A DNA stretch of 64,000 bases, taken from Capillimicrobium sp035565675 (GTDB taxonomy: Bacteria > Actinomycetota > Thermoleophilia > Solirubrobacterales > Solirubrobacteraceae). Below the pieces are notes generated by a model, which saw only the letters and a program-made list of their open reading frames with translations, made no database searches and was not told where the DNA came from. Where the stretch lies: NCBI GenBank assembly GCA_035565675.1, contig DATMSA010000088.1:23138-87137 (forward strand), read 5' to 3'. Of this stretch, positions 7,944-18,268 are shown piece by piece; position 1 is the first letter of the stretch, and every line of letters starts with the position of its first letter. The position numbers and the translations under genes are program-made.

Positions 7944-8923
7944 GAGCGGCCCGCCCAGGCCCTGAGCTGGGGCAGCGGGTCGATCGGCCGCCCGCGCTGC
8001 CAGCCGCCCTCCCAGATCTCGAAGTGCAGGTGCGGGCCGCTGGAGCGGCCGGTGGAGCCGACCGCGCCGAGCACGGTCCCGGCCGCGACGGACTGGTTGA
8101 CCGCGACGGCGGTCGAGCCGCGCCGGAAGTGGCAGAAGAAGTAGTCGCGTCCGTCGACGCCGTGCAGCACGACGTAGAACCCGGCGCCGCGCCGCTGGAA
8201 GTCGACGGCGATGACGGTGCCGGCGACCGGCGCGACGACCGGCGTCCCCGCGGCGGCGCTGACGTCGTGGCCCTGGTGCAGGTGGTCGCGGCGGTCGGCG
8301 CCGAACCCCGAGCCCCGGCCGCCGAGGTCGAAGGGCCCGGCGACCGGGAACACGCCGTCGGAGACGGGCGCCGGCGGATCGGCCGGCGGCTCGGGCGCCG
8401 GCTCGGGCTTGGGCGGCGGCAGCACGGTCACCACCGTCTGGCCCGGGCGCTGGCCGGTGCGCGCGAGCGTGCGGCCGGTCGGGTCGGTCGCGTGCAGGCT
8501 CACGACGTAGCGTCCGGCGCCCAGCGCCGCCGAGCGCGGCCAGCGCACCCGGACCGTGTGGCCGATCGCCACCCGGCCGGCGTCGACCTGGAGCGCCAGC
8601 TTGCGGCCACGGCTCCGCGTGGCCGCCCGGTAGATGCGCACGCGCGCGTGCACGGCCTTCACGCCGCGCTGGCGGATGCGAAAGCGGATCCGCGGCAGCT
8701 CGCCCGCGCGCAGCCGCCGCGGCGACACCGTCAGCGCGGCCGTGATCGGCCGCGCGTCGAGCTCGCCCAGCGCGGTCCCGAACGACGCGCCGCCCGCCTT
8801 GCTGCCCGGCACGTACACGGCGCCGCCCGCCCGGGCGTTGGCGGCCGCCGGGGCGACCGACGCGGCGAGCGCGAACAGCAGCGCGAGCACGACGGCGGCG
8901 AGCAGCAGGCGAACGATCGACAT
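7940..8923 (-). CDS. Secreted M23-family peptidoglycan endopeptidase
   Basis: A 327-aa exported metallopeptidase. Residues 1-30 are a signal peptide, about 50-165 form an Ig-like beta domain, and a PPPKPEPAPEPP linker follows. Residues about 190-320 are the lysostaphin-type catalytic domain. Zinc ligands are visible as HQGHD (H-x3-D) and the catalytic HxH of GPHLHFEI. It should cleave peptide cross-links in cell-wall murein or bind the wall. A direct repeat of 9 bp (8974-8992) lies 50-70 bp upstream of the start. Confidence 0.9.
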   Translation of the reverse strand: MSIVRLLLAAVVLALLFALAASVAPAAANARAGGAVYVPGSKAGGASFGTALGELDARPITAALTVSPRRLRAGELPRIRFRIRQRGVKAVHARVRIYRAATRSRGRKLALQVDAGRVAIGHTVRVRWPRSAALGAGRYVVSLHATDPTGRTLARTGQRPGQTVVTVLPPPKPEPAPEPPADPPAPVSDGVFPVAGPFDLGGRGSGFGADRRDHLHQGHDVSAAAGTPVVAPVAGTVIAVDFQRRGAGFYVVLHGVDGRDYFFCHFRRGSTAVAVNQSVAAGTVLGAVGSTGRSSGPHLHFEIWEGGWQRGRPIDPLPQLRAWAGRS

Positions 8924-8973
8924 CCGCCCACACCCTCGGCCCTCGCGCGCGCGACACCCGGCTCGCCCGCAGC

Positions 8974-8992
8974 TTTGCGCAGGTTTGCGCAG
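8974..8992. repeat. Tandem TTTGCGCAG direct repeat upstream of the M23 gene
   Basis: TTTGCGCAG occurs at 8974-8982 and again at 8984-8992, a 10-bp period, so both copies face the same side of the helix. It lies between the M23 promoter region and the end of the helicase gene and may be a regulator site. Confidence 0.45.
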
Positions 8993-9016
8993 CGGAGCGT
9001 CAGGTTCGCTGCAGCC

Positions 9017-11281
9017 TCAGCGCGCGAGCATGCGCGCCATCAGCTCCAGCGCACCGGCCTTCGACAGCGGCTCGTTGAGGTTGCCGCACTTCGGCGACTG
9101 CACGCACGACGGGCAGCCGTCCTGGCACGGGCAGTCGGCGATCAGCCGGTGGGCGTCGGCCACGAGCGTCTCGAACGCCTCGAAGCCGCGGCGCGAGATC
9201 CCCACGCCGCCCGGGTGGCCGTCGTAGACGAAGATCGACGGCCGCCCGGTCTGCGGGTGCAGGTTCGTCGACAGGCCGCCGATGTCCCAGCGGTCGCACA
9301 TCGCCAGCAGCGGCAGCACCGCGATCTGGGAGTGCTCGGCCGCGTGCAGGGCGCCGAGCAGCACCTCGGTGGGGAACTCGACCGCGACGATCTCGTCGGG
9401 CAGCTCGTACCAGAGCGCGCGCGTGACGAACTCGGTCTGCGGCAGGTCGAGCGTCTGCAGGTCGATGATCTCGTGGTCGGGCAGGCGCTTGCGTTGGTAG
9501 GCGATGACCGTGTCGGTCACGCGCACCTCGCCGTAGGAGAGCGTCACGCCCATCGCCTCCCGGCGGTCGAGCAGGCGCAGGATCTCGGTCTGGGTCTCGC
9601 GCTTGGGCTGCGTGTACCAGTCGCCGTCGAACGGCTCCACGAGCGCGCGGCGCGACTGCAGGTCGAGCTCGAGCACCTCGTAGGAGCGCGCCTGGTGCAG
9701 GTAGATCGCGCCCTGGTGGGTGGTCGAGTACGCGCGGGCGGCCTCGACCGTCCCCAGCAGCTCGCCCGACGTGACGTCGACGACCGCGAACGAGTCCGGC
9801 GAGGCCGAGCGCAGGGAGACGCGCGCGGCCGGGAAGTCCTCGGGGGCGCGCAGCGCGAACGTGCCGCGCCGCTCGACGAGGACGCCCTGGGTCACGAGCG
9901 CCTGCGCGTGCTCGCGCCAGCGCGGCCCGAGCACGTCGGCGTCGAGCGGGCTCAGCGGCCCCTCGTGCGCGGCGCACACGAGGTGGGCGCGGTGGATCTC
10001 CTCGTTCTCGTGGTCGAGGATCGCCGCCTCGACCGGCCGGCCGAGGAACTCGTCGGGGTGGCGGCAGAAGAACTGGTCCAGCGCGTCCTCGCCGGCGACG
10101 TACACGGCCAGCCCGGCGCGGCGGCGGCCGGCCCGCCCCCACATCTGGCGCAGCGAGGCGACCGTGCCCGGGAACGTGACGACGACGCACGCGTCGAGCG
10201 CGCCGATGTCGATGCCGAGCTCCAGGGCGTCGGTGGTGACGACGCAGCGCAGCTCGCCGCGCATCAGCCGCGCCTCGACGTCGCGGCGCTGCTGCGGCGT
10301 GTAGCCGGCGCGGTAGGGCTCGACGGCGTCGGCGAGCGCCGGGTCCTCGTCGGCGACCAGGCCGGTGACGATCCGGCTGACGAGCTCGACCGCCTTGCGC
10401 GACTTGATGAAGCAGATCGTCCGCGCGCCGGCGACGACGAGGTCGCGCAGCAGCGCCGCCGCCTCGCCGATCGCGCTGGCCCGCTGCGCGGTCGCCTCGT
10501 CGACGATCGGCGGGTTCCACATCGCGATCCGCCGCGGCGCCGACGGCGACCCGTCGTCGTCGACCAGCTCGACGTCGTCGAAGCCGGTCAGCCGCTGCGC
10601 CAGCTCGACCGGGTTGGCGATCGTCGCCGACGCGAGCATGAACCGCGGCTCGCTGCCGTACGCGGCGGCGACCCGCCGCAGCCGCCGCAGCACGTTGGCG
10701 ACGTGCGAGCCGAACACGCCGCGGTACACGTGCGCCTCGTCGACGACCACCACGTCCAGGCGCGTGAGGAAGTCCGCCCACGCGCCGTGGTTGGGGAGGA
10801 TCCCGACGTGCAGCATGTCGGGGTTCGTGAGGACGACGTTCGCGTTGCGGCGGATCGCCCGGCGCGCCTCGCGCGGCGTGTCGCCGTCGTAGATCGCCGG
10901 GCGCACGCGGTTGCCCAGGCCGAACGCGTTCAGCGCCCGCGCCTGGTCCTGGGCCAGCGCCTTCGTCGGGTACAGGTACAGCGCGCGGCTCGTCGGCACC
11001 GACAGGAGCTGGTTCAGCGTCGGCAGGTTGAAGCACATCGACTTCCCCGACGCGGTGCCGGTGGTGACGATGAACGGCCGCTCCATCGCGGCCTGCACCG
11101 CGTGCGCCTGGTGCGCGTACAGGCCGTCGGGCGGCAGCGTCTCCATGAGCGCCGGGTGCAGCGGCGGCGGGTCGACGAGCACGGCGCGCCGCGCGCCCTC
11201 GTACGCCTCGCGCACGAGGCGCCCGTCGGCGCGGCCGCCGTCGAGCAGCGCCGCCCAGGGCTCGGCCGCCACCCGGCTCAT
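9017..11281 (-). CDS. MrfA/YprA-family DEAD/DEAH-box DNA helicase with DUF1998
   Basis: A 754-aa superfamily-2 helicase. Walker A TGTASGKS is at 74-81, motif II DEAH at 181-184, then SATIANP and the helicase-C motifs. The C-terminal DUF1998 carries a cysteine cluster between 717 and 732 (CPCQDGCPSCVQSPKCGN), followed by NEPLSKAGALELM. This cysteine set is the metal-binding hallmark of Bacillus subtilis MrfA (749 aa), which acts in repair of mitomycin-C lesions. The ATG overlaps the folP stop as ATGA, so it is translated from the folP transcript. No MrfB-type exonuclease is nearby. Confidence 0.88.
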   Translation of the reverse strand: MSRVAAEPWAALLDGGRADGRLVREAYEGARRAVLVDPPPLHPALMETLPPDGLYAHQAHAVQAAMERPFIVTTGTASGKSMCFNLPTLNQLLSVPTSRALYLYPTKALAQDQARALNAFGLGNRVRPAIYDGDTPREARRAIRRNANVVLTNPDMLHVGILPNHGAWADFLTRLDVVVVDEAHVYRGVFGSHVANVLRRLRRVAAAYGSEPRFMLASATIANPVELAQRLTGFDDVELVDDDGSPSAPRRIAMWNPPIVDEATAQRASAIGEAAALLRDLVVAGARTICFIKSRKAVELVSRIVTGLVADEDPALADAVEPYRAGYTPQQRRDVEARLMRGELRCVVTTDALELGIDIGALDACVVVTFPGTVASLRQMWGRAGRRRAGLAVYVAGEDALDQFFCRHPDEFLGRPVEAAILDHENEEIHRAHLVCAAHEGPLSPLDADVLGPRWREHAQALVTQGVLVERRGTFALRAPEDFPAARVSLRSASPDSFAVVDVTSGELLGTVEAARAYSTTHQGAIYLHQARSYEVLELDLQSRRALVEPFDGDWYTQPKRETQTEILRLLDRREAMGVTLSYGEVRVTDTVIAYQRKRLPDHEIIDLQTLDLPQTEFVTRALWYELPDEIVAVEFPTEVLLGALHAAEHSQIAVLPLLAMCDRWDIGGLSTNLHPQTGRPSIFVYDGHPGGVGISRRGFEAFETLVADAHRLIADCPCQDGCPSCVQSPKCGNLNEPLSKAGALELMARMLAR

Positions 11282-12177
11282 GCGCCCGGCGGCTCGCGCC
11301 GCAGGTCCTCGGCCAGCACCGCCTCGGGCGCGAGCTCGGCGTCGCCGCGCAGCACCGCGAGCACGTCGAGCAGGTCGCGCACGGCGGCGACGTCGTGGAC
11401 GCGCAGGATCCGGCCGGGCGGGCCGTGCAGCGCGGCGATCGCGGCGAGCGTCCCCGCGAGGCGCTCGCGGGGGCGCCGCCCGGTGATCGCGCCGATGAAG
11501 TCCTTGCGCGACAGCGCCAGCAGCACCGGCCGCCCGAGCGCGTCGACGCGGCCGAGCTCGCGCAGCACCGCGACGGTCTGGGCGGGCGTCTTGGCGAAGT
11601 CGGGGCCCGGGTCGACGATCACGTGCTCGGCGCCGAGGCCCTGCTCGCCGGCGACCGCGATCCGCTCGCGCAGGAAGGCGACGACGTCGGCGGTCACGTC
11701 GTCGTAGAGCGCGGGGTCGTCCCGGCGCACCTTCGGCGGCGTGCGCGTGTGCATCACGACGAGCCCTGCGCCCGCGCGCGCGCACAGCGCCGCGACCTCC
11801 GGGTACAGCAGGCCGCTGACGTCGTTGATCACGCTCGCGCCGGCGTCGAGCGCCGCGGCGGCCACCTGCGGCCGGTAGGTGTCGACCGACACGACGATCC
11901 CCTCGGCCGCCAGCGCCGCGACGAGGGGCACGACCCGCTCGGCCTCCAGCTCGGCGGGGATCTCCGGCTCGTTCGTCACGCCCGACTGGCCGCCGACGTC
12001 GATCAGGTCCGCGCCGTCGGCGACGAGCTCCCGCGCGCGGGCGACCCGGTCCTCGAGCGTGCGCAGCTCGCCGCCGTCGGAGAACGAGTTGGGCGTCGCG
12101 TTCACGATCCCCATCAGCAGCGGGCGGGTCCCGATCTCGACGGGGCCGCCGGGCGTGAGGAAGGAGCGGCTGGGCAC
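11278..12177 (-). CDS. folP: Dihydropteroate synthase-like protein with divergent active-site loops
   Basis: A 299-aa TIM barrel of the DHPS family (folate synthesis: pterin pyrophosphate plus pABA). Recognisable motifs are GIVNATPN at 23-30 (usual GIVNVTPDSF), the SRKDF lysine motif at 223-227 and the RVHD anion site at 259-262. Two motifs deviate. Loop 2 reads GGQSGVTN at 62-69 where GGESTRPG is expected, and DPGPDFAKT at 189-197 replaces DPGIGFGKT. Loop 2 Thr-Arg normally grips the pyrophosphate, so activity is not assured. The start is GTG at 12177, immediately after CGGAGG and 6 nt after TAGCTT. It forms an operon with the mrfA-like gene. Confidence 0.75.
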   Translation of the reverse strand: MPSRSFLTPGGPVEIGTRPLLMGIVNATPNSFSDGGELRTLEDRVARARELVADGADLIDVGGQSGVTNEPEIPAELEAERVVPLVAALAAEGIVVSVDTYRPQVAAAALDAGASVINDVSGLLYPEVAALCARAGAGLVVMHTRTPPKVRRDDPALYDDVTADVVAFLRERIAVAGEQGLGAEHVIVDPGPDFAKTPAQTVAVLRELGRVDALGRPVLLALSRKDFIGAITGRRPRERLAGTLAAIAALHGPPGRILRVHDVAAVRDLLDVLAVLRGDAELAPEAVLAEDLRREPPGA

Positions 12178-12183
12178 CCTCCG

Positions 12184-12193
12184 AAGCTACCGT
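12184..12193. promoter_or_regulatory. Overlapping divergent -10 hexamers (folP-like / HAD gene)
   Basis: The minus-strand TAGCTT (12184-12189, 6 nt before the folP GTG) and the plus-strand TACCGT (12188-12193, 8 nt before the HAD GTG) share the bases TA. The two genes start only 24 bp apart, so polymerase cannot occupy both promoters at once. Confidence 0.5.
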
Positions 12194-12201
12194 GCGGGCC
12201 C

Positions 12202-13023
12202 GTGAGCCGCCTGCGCTGCGCCTACCTCGACCTCGACGGCACGCTGCTGGGCCGCGGCGCGTCGCTGTTCCACGACGGCGAGGGCAACCCGTCGATGGCC
12301 GGGCCGCGCGCGGTCGAGGCGTGCCTGCGCGCCGGCGTGGAGATCGTGCTCGTCTCCGGCCGCCGCGCCGCGCAGGTGTTCGAGGACGCCCGTCTGCTCG
12401 GGCAGCCGGCCTACATCTTCGAGGCGGGCGCGGGCCTGCACGTCGACGGCGACCGCTACTGGAACACCGGCGACCTCGTGCCCGGCGACGCCGGCACGAT
12501 CCACGAGCAGATCCGCGCGTCGGGCGCGCCCGACCTGCTGCTGGACCGCTACGCGGGCCGGCTGGAGTACCACGAGCCGTGGCATCGCGACCGCGAGGTC
12601 TCGCACCTGTTCCGCGGGCTCGTCGATCCGTTCGAGGCCGAGGCGCTGCTGCGTGAGCACGGCCACGACGACCTGCGGCTGGTCGACAACGGCGCCGCCC
12701 ACCGCCGCTCGCCCGCGCTGGCCGACCTGCCGGCCCTGCGCGTCTACCACCTCGTCCCGGCGCAGGCGTCCAAGGCCGGCGCGGTCGCCCGCCACATGCG
12801 GATGCGCGGCTACGCGCCCGAGGAGACGATCGGCGTCGGCGACTCGCGCGAGGACCTCACGCTGCACACCGCGGTCGGCACGTTCTGGCTGGTGGCCAAC
12901 GCGCTGGAGCGCGACCCGACGCTGCGCGAGGCCGCCGCCCGCGCCGGGAACGTGCGCATCGCCGAGGACGGCTACGGCGCCGGCGTCTACGAGGCGATCG
13001 TGACGACGCTCGCCGGCGGCTGA
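12202..13023 (+). CDS. HAD-superfamily phosphatase (Cof/MPGP-like, C2 cap)
   Basis: A 273-aa HAD hydrolase. Motif I is DLDGTLLG at the N-terminus (nucleophile Asp, acid Asp two residues on), motif II is VLVSGRR, the motif III lysine is in QASKAGAV, and motif IV is GVGDSREDL. The large insertion between motifs II and III fits the C2 cap of the Cof, sucrose-phosphate and mannosyl-3-phosphoglycerate phosphatases. Late-gene order (K then GDSxxD) supports sugar-phosphate phosphatase activity, but the substrate cannot be told. The GTG start at 12202 follows TACCGT by 8 nt. A stem of CGTTG/CAACG follows the stop directly. Confidence 0.82.
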   Translation: MSRLRCAYLDLDGTLLGRGASLFHDGEGNPSMAGPRAVEACLRAGVEIVLVSGRRAAQVFEDARLLGQPAYIFEAGAGLHVDGDRYWNTGDLVPGDAGTIHEQIRASGAPDLLLDRYAGRLEYHEPWHRDREVSHLFRGLVDPFEAEALLREHGHDDLRLVDNGAAHRRSPALADLPALRVYHLVPAQASKAGAVARHMRMRGYAPEETIGVGDSREDLTLHTAVGTFWLVANALERDPTLREAAARAGNVRIAEDGYGAGVYEAIVTTLAGG

Positions 13024-13027
13024 CCTC

Positions 13028-13199
13028 GTTGGTTCGGCAACGTTGGTCCGCGCGGCCAACCATCCCAGCAGCCTTCCGTCCGACCTTTCTGGGAGCCGGA
13101 TGTAACTCTCGGCGGCAAATGGTTGGTATAGCTGGCCGAACAACAACTACAGTTGGGGTACAGCGTGGAATACAACCTGTCCCCCTCTGAAGTTGGCAT
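13028..13199 (+). promoter_or_regulatory. Fic upstream region with repeated GTTGG and an inverted repeat
   Basis: This 176-bp spacer is markedly richer in A/T than its surroundings. GTTGG occurs five times (13028, 13042, 13122, 13152 and 13192). Two copies at the left are arms of small stems (CGTTG...CAACG and GTTGGTC...GGCCAAC) that may end the HAD transcript. Nearer the Fic gene is the inverted repeat CAACT-AC-AGTTG (13144-13155). It probably holds the Fic promoter and an operator, perhaps for the HTH domain of the Fic protein itself. Confidence 0.45.
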
Positions 13200-14372
13200 A
13201 TGGATCTTGACGCCCTGCGTGCCAGTCCGATCGGTGAGTTGATCCCGATCACCGGCTCGGACGAGCGCACCGGTGAGCACTACAACCACTGGGCATACCT
13301 CGCCGCCCCGCTTCCGAGGGATGTGTCGCTTCGCTCCGCAACCTGGACTGCGGTGGCGAGGGCCGAGGCGGCGCTGGCACGCCTCGACCAAGCCGCTCGT
13401 CAAATACCTGAGCCTTCTCTACTGCGCCAGCCGTCGCTCAGGCGAGAGGCGCAGAGCACGAGTGCGCTGGAAGGCACGTTTGCTCCAATCGAAGAGGTCT
13501 TGGAATCCGAGCTCGAGAACCGGGGGCGTGCGTCGCTTGAGGTTCGCGAGATCCTCAACTACGTCGTAGCCGCCGAAGAGGCGTTCGGTTGGGTTCGAGA
13601 GCGCCCGCTCACCACGGGCCTGCTGTCCAGCCTGCAGAAGATCCTCGTCGAGGGCACTCCCGGCGCCTACAGCGATGCGGGCGGCGTTCGTGACCGGCAA
13701 GTCGTGATTGGTGTGCGCGAACGGCCTATTCAGGAGGCGCGGTTCGTTCCACCGCCGCCAGGGGATCAGCTCAGGGTCGGACTCGATGAATGGGTGGGTT
13801 GGGTCAACGAACCGCCCGAGGATCTCTCACCTGTGGTGCAGGCGGCGTTGGCTCACTATCAGTTCGAGACGCTGCACCCCTTCTCGGACGGGAATGGACG
13901 GATCGGTCGGCTCGTGATCGTCCTGCAGTTGATGCGCGCGAATGTTCTGCGTGAGCCGATCCTTGTCGTGTCGCCGTGGTTTGAGGCGCACAGGGATCAG
14001 TACCAGGACGGGCTTCTCCGCCTCAGCTGCACTGGAGACTGGGACGCATGGGTCGAGTTCTTCGCGAGAGGTGTCGAAGCGTCCGCGAGCGCGACTCGTG
14101 ACCGAGTCGACCGATTGCTCGACTGGCAGGAGGGAACCCTCCAGCGCGTCAGAGCGGAAAGGGTGTCTGGTGTTGCCGAGCGCGTCGCGGGCGAGCTGAT
14201 CGGGACTCCGGTGCTGCGTGCTAGTCAGGTCGCCGCGCGTCACGACGTGAGTCCGCAAGGAGCTATGAAGGCGCTCCGCCGGCTCGCGGAGCTGGGTGTT
14301 GTCACCGAGCGTCCACGGCACGGTCGTGTGGTGTTCGTGGCCACCACGGTGATCGACTTGCTTTCGCGATAG
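13200..14372 (+). CDS. Class II Fic-domain AMPylase with C-terminal winged helix
   Basis: A 390-aa Fic protein. The Fic catalytic motif HPFSDGNGRIGR spans 226-237 and matches HxFxxGNGRxxR exactly, so AMP transfer from ATP to a target hydroxyl is expected. The inhibitory helix lies N-terminal (T87-S-A-L-E91-G92, pattern S/TxxxEG/N), which makes this a self-inhibited class II enzyme. Residues about 310-390 form a winged helix (VLRASQVAARHDVSPQGAMKALRRL), common in stand-alone Fic proteins. Base composition and codon use (TTG, CAG, GTT and ACT codons) differ from the neighbours, suggesting recent transfer. No toxin-antitoxin partner is next to it. Confidence 0.9.
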   Translation: MDLDALRASPIGELIPITGSDERTGEHYNHWAYLAAPLPRDVSLRSATWTAVARAEAALARLDQAARQIPEPSLLRQPSLRREAQSTSALEGTFAPIEEVLESELENRGRASLEVREILNYVVAAEEAFGWVRERPLTTGLLSSLQKILVEGTPGAYSDAGGVRDRQVVIGVRERPIQEARFVPPPPGDQLRVGLDEWVGWVNEPPEDLSPVVQAALAHYQFETLHPFSDGNGRIGRLVIVLQLMRANVLREPILVVSPWFEAHRDQYQDGLLRLSCTGDWDAWVEFFARGVEASASATRDRVDRLLDWQEGTLQRVRAERVSGVAERVAGELIGTPVLRASQVAARHDVSPQGAMKALRRLAELGVVTERPRHGRVVFVATTVIDLLSR

Positions 14373-14373
14373 A

Positions 14374-14388
14374 GGGTCTCTCCGACCC
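14374..14388. terminator. Weak stem-loop between convergent Fic and gpsA genes
   Basis: GGGTC-TCTCC-GACCC forms a 5-bp stem two bases after the Fic stop. There is no U-run, so it is at best a weak bidirectional terminator. Confidence 0.25.
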
Positions 14389-14407
14389 AGGACGCGTCGG
14401 TGACCAG

Positions 14408-15499
14408 CTAGCGCCCACCGCGCACGCGCGCCCACAGCCGCGCCCAGAAGCCCGGCCGCGGCCGCCCCCGGCGACGGGCGGGCGCGGGGACGGTCGTGCG
14501 CACGAGCGCGACCCACCCGTCGAGCGGCAGGTCGCCGGCGATGAGCCGCGCCAGGCCGCCGGTGACCGGGGCGTCGACCCCGGCGCGCTCCAGCGCGCGG
14601 GCCAGCAGCGGCACGAGGTCCAGCGACTCGACCGCCTGCCCGATCCGCCCCGGGATCTCGCCGCTGGGCACCCCGTCGGCCAGCAGCTCGCCGGCGCGGC
14701 GGTTGCGGCTCTGGGGCGCCAGCGCGGTCGCGACGAGGTCGCCGGTGCCGGCCAGGCCGATGAACGACTCGGGCCGCGCGCCCTGCGCCTCGGCGTAGCG
14801 CCACACCTCGGCGAAGATGTGCCCGGCGGCCGCGCCCGCCGCGTTGAGGCCCTGGCCCTCGGTCGCGCCGGCCGCCAGCGCGGCGGCGTTCTTGGCCGCG
14901 CCCGCCAGCTCGACGCCCACCGGGTCGTCGGCCTGCTCGCACACCACGCGCGCGCGGGTGAAGACGCCGGCCAGCGTGCTCGCCAGCTCCTCCGATCCCG
15001 ACGCGGCGACGAGCCCGGCGCCCTCGCTGACCATCTCGCGCGCGTGCGCGGGGCCGCCGACGCAGGCGACCCGGTCGGCGCCGAAGCGGGCGCGCAGCAG
15101 CACGGTCGGCGCGATCCCCTCGGGCGGCACGAGGCCCTTGGCCAGCGACACGACCGCGGCCCGCGGCGGCAGCCCGTGGGCCTCCAGGCCGCCGATGACC
15201 TCGTCGATCCCGCGCGATGGCACCGCCAGGAACACGAGCTCGGCGCGCTGGAGGCCGGCGTCGATCGTCTCGATGCGCAGCTCGCGCGGCAGCTCGACGC
15301 CGGGCAGGTACACGCGGTTCTCGCGCTCCAGCCGCAGCCGGTCGGCCCGCTCGGACGTGCGCGCCTGCAGGGTGGTGCGCAGCCCGGCACGCGCGAGCAG
15401 CACCGCGACGGCGGTGCCGAACGAGCCCGCGCCGACGACCACCGCGCGGCGGGCGCCGGGCAGCATCAGGCTGAACGGAGGGTGGGGACGCTCGGGCAC
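14408..15499 (-). CDS. gpsA: NAD(P)H-dependent glycerol-3-phosphate dehydrogenase
   Basis: A 363-aa enzyme that reduces dihydroxyacetone phosphate to sn-glycerol-3-phosphate for phospholipid synthesis. The Rossmann motif is GAGSFGTAVAVLLA near residue 23. FLAVPS, the substrate lysine in VSLAKGL, GGPAHAREM, the AAKN motif (catalytic Lys) and GLAGTGDL follow in family order. A basic tail of about 30 residues (RRRGRPRPGFWARLWARVRGGR) extends past the usual end and may associate with the membrane. The GTG start at 15499 is used; an ATG at 15466 (MLPGARR) is an alternative that begins right before the Rossmann strand. Confidence 0.93.
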   Translation of the reverse strand: MPERPHPPFSLMLPGARRAVVVGAGSFGTAVAVLLARAGLRTTLQARTSERADRLRLERENRVYLPGVELPRELRIETIDAGLQRAELVFLAVPSRGIDEVIGGLEAHGLPPRAAVVSLAKGLVPPEGIAPTVLLRARFGADRVACVGGPAHAREMVSEGAGLVAASGSEELASTLAGVFTRARVVCEQADDPVGVELAGAAKNAAALAAGATEGQGLNAAGAAAGHIFAEVWRYAEAQGARPESFIGLAGTGDLVATALAPQSRNRRAGELLADGVPSGEIPGRIGQAVESLDLVPLLARALERAGVDAPVTGGLARLIAGDLPLDGWVALVRTTVPAPARRRGRPRPGFWARLWARVRGGR

Positions 15500-15539
15500 C
15501 GGGAGGGCGCGAGCGTAGTACAGCGCGGGCGGGCGCCCC

Positions 15540-18263
<2,724 letters not shown>

Positions 18264-18268
18264 GGACG

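Noticed and set aside
8924..9016. c-di-AMP riboswitch before the M23 gene
   Set aside because: The 93-nt spacer is too short for the known fold and I could not see its paired core; only the direct repeat stands out.
8024..11707. Long plus-strand open frame (over 1200 codons) opposite the M23 and helicase genes
   Set aside because: The opposite strand has complete recognisable domains with conserved motifs; this frame has none.
13028..13196. GTTGG copies as CRISPR repeats or transposon ends
   Set aside because: Units are only 5 bp, irregularly spaced, and there is no transposase or cas gene.
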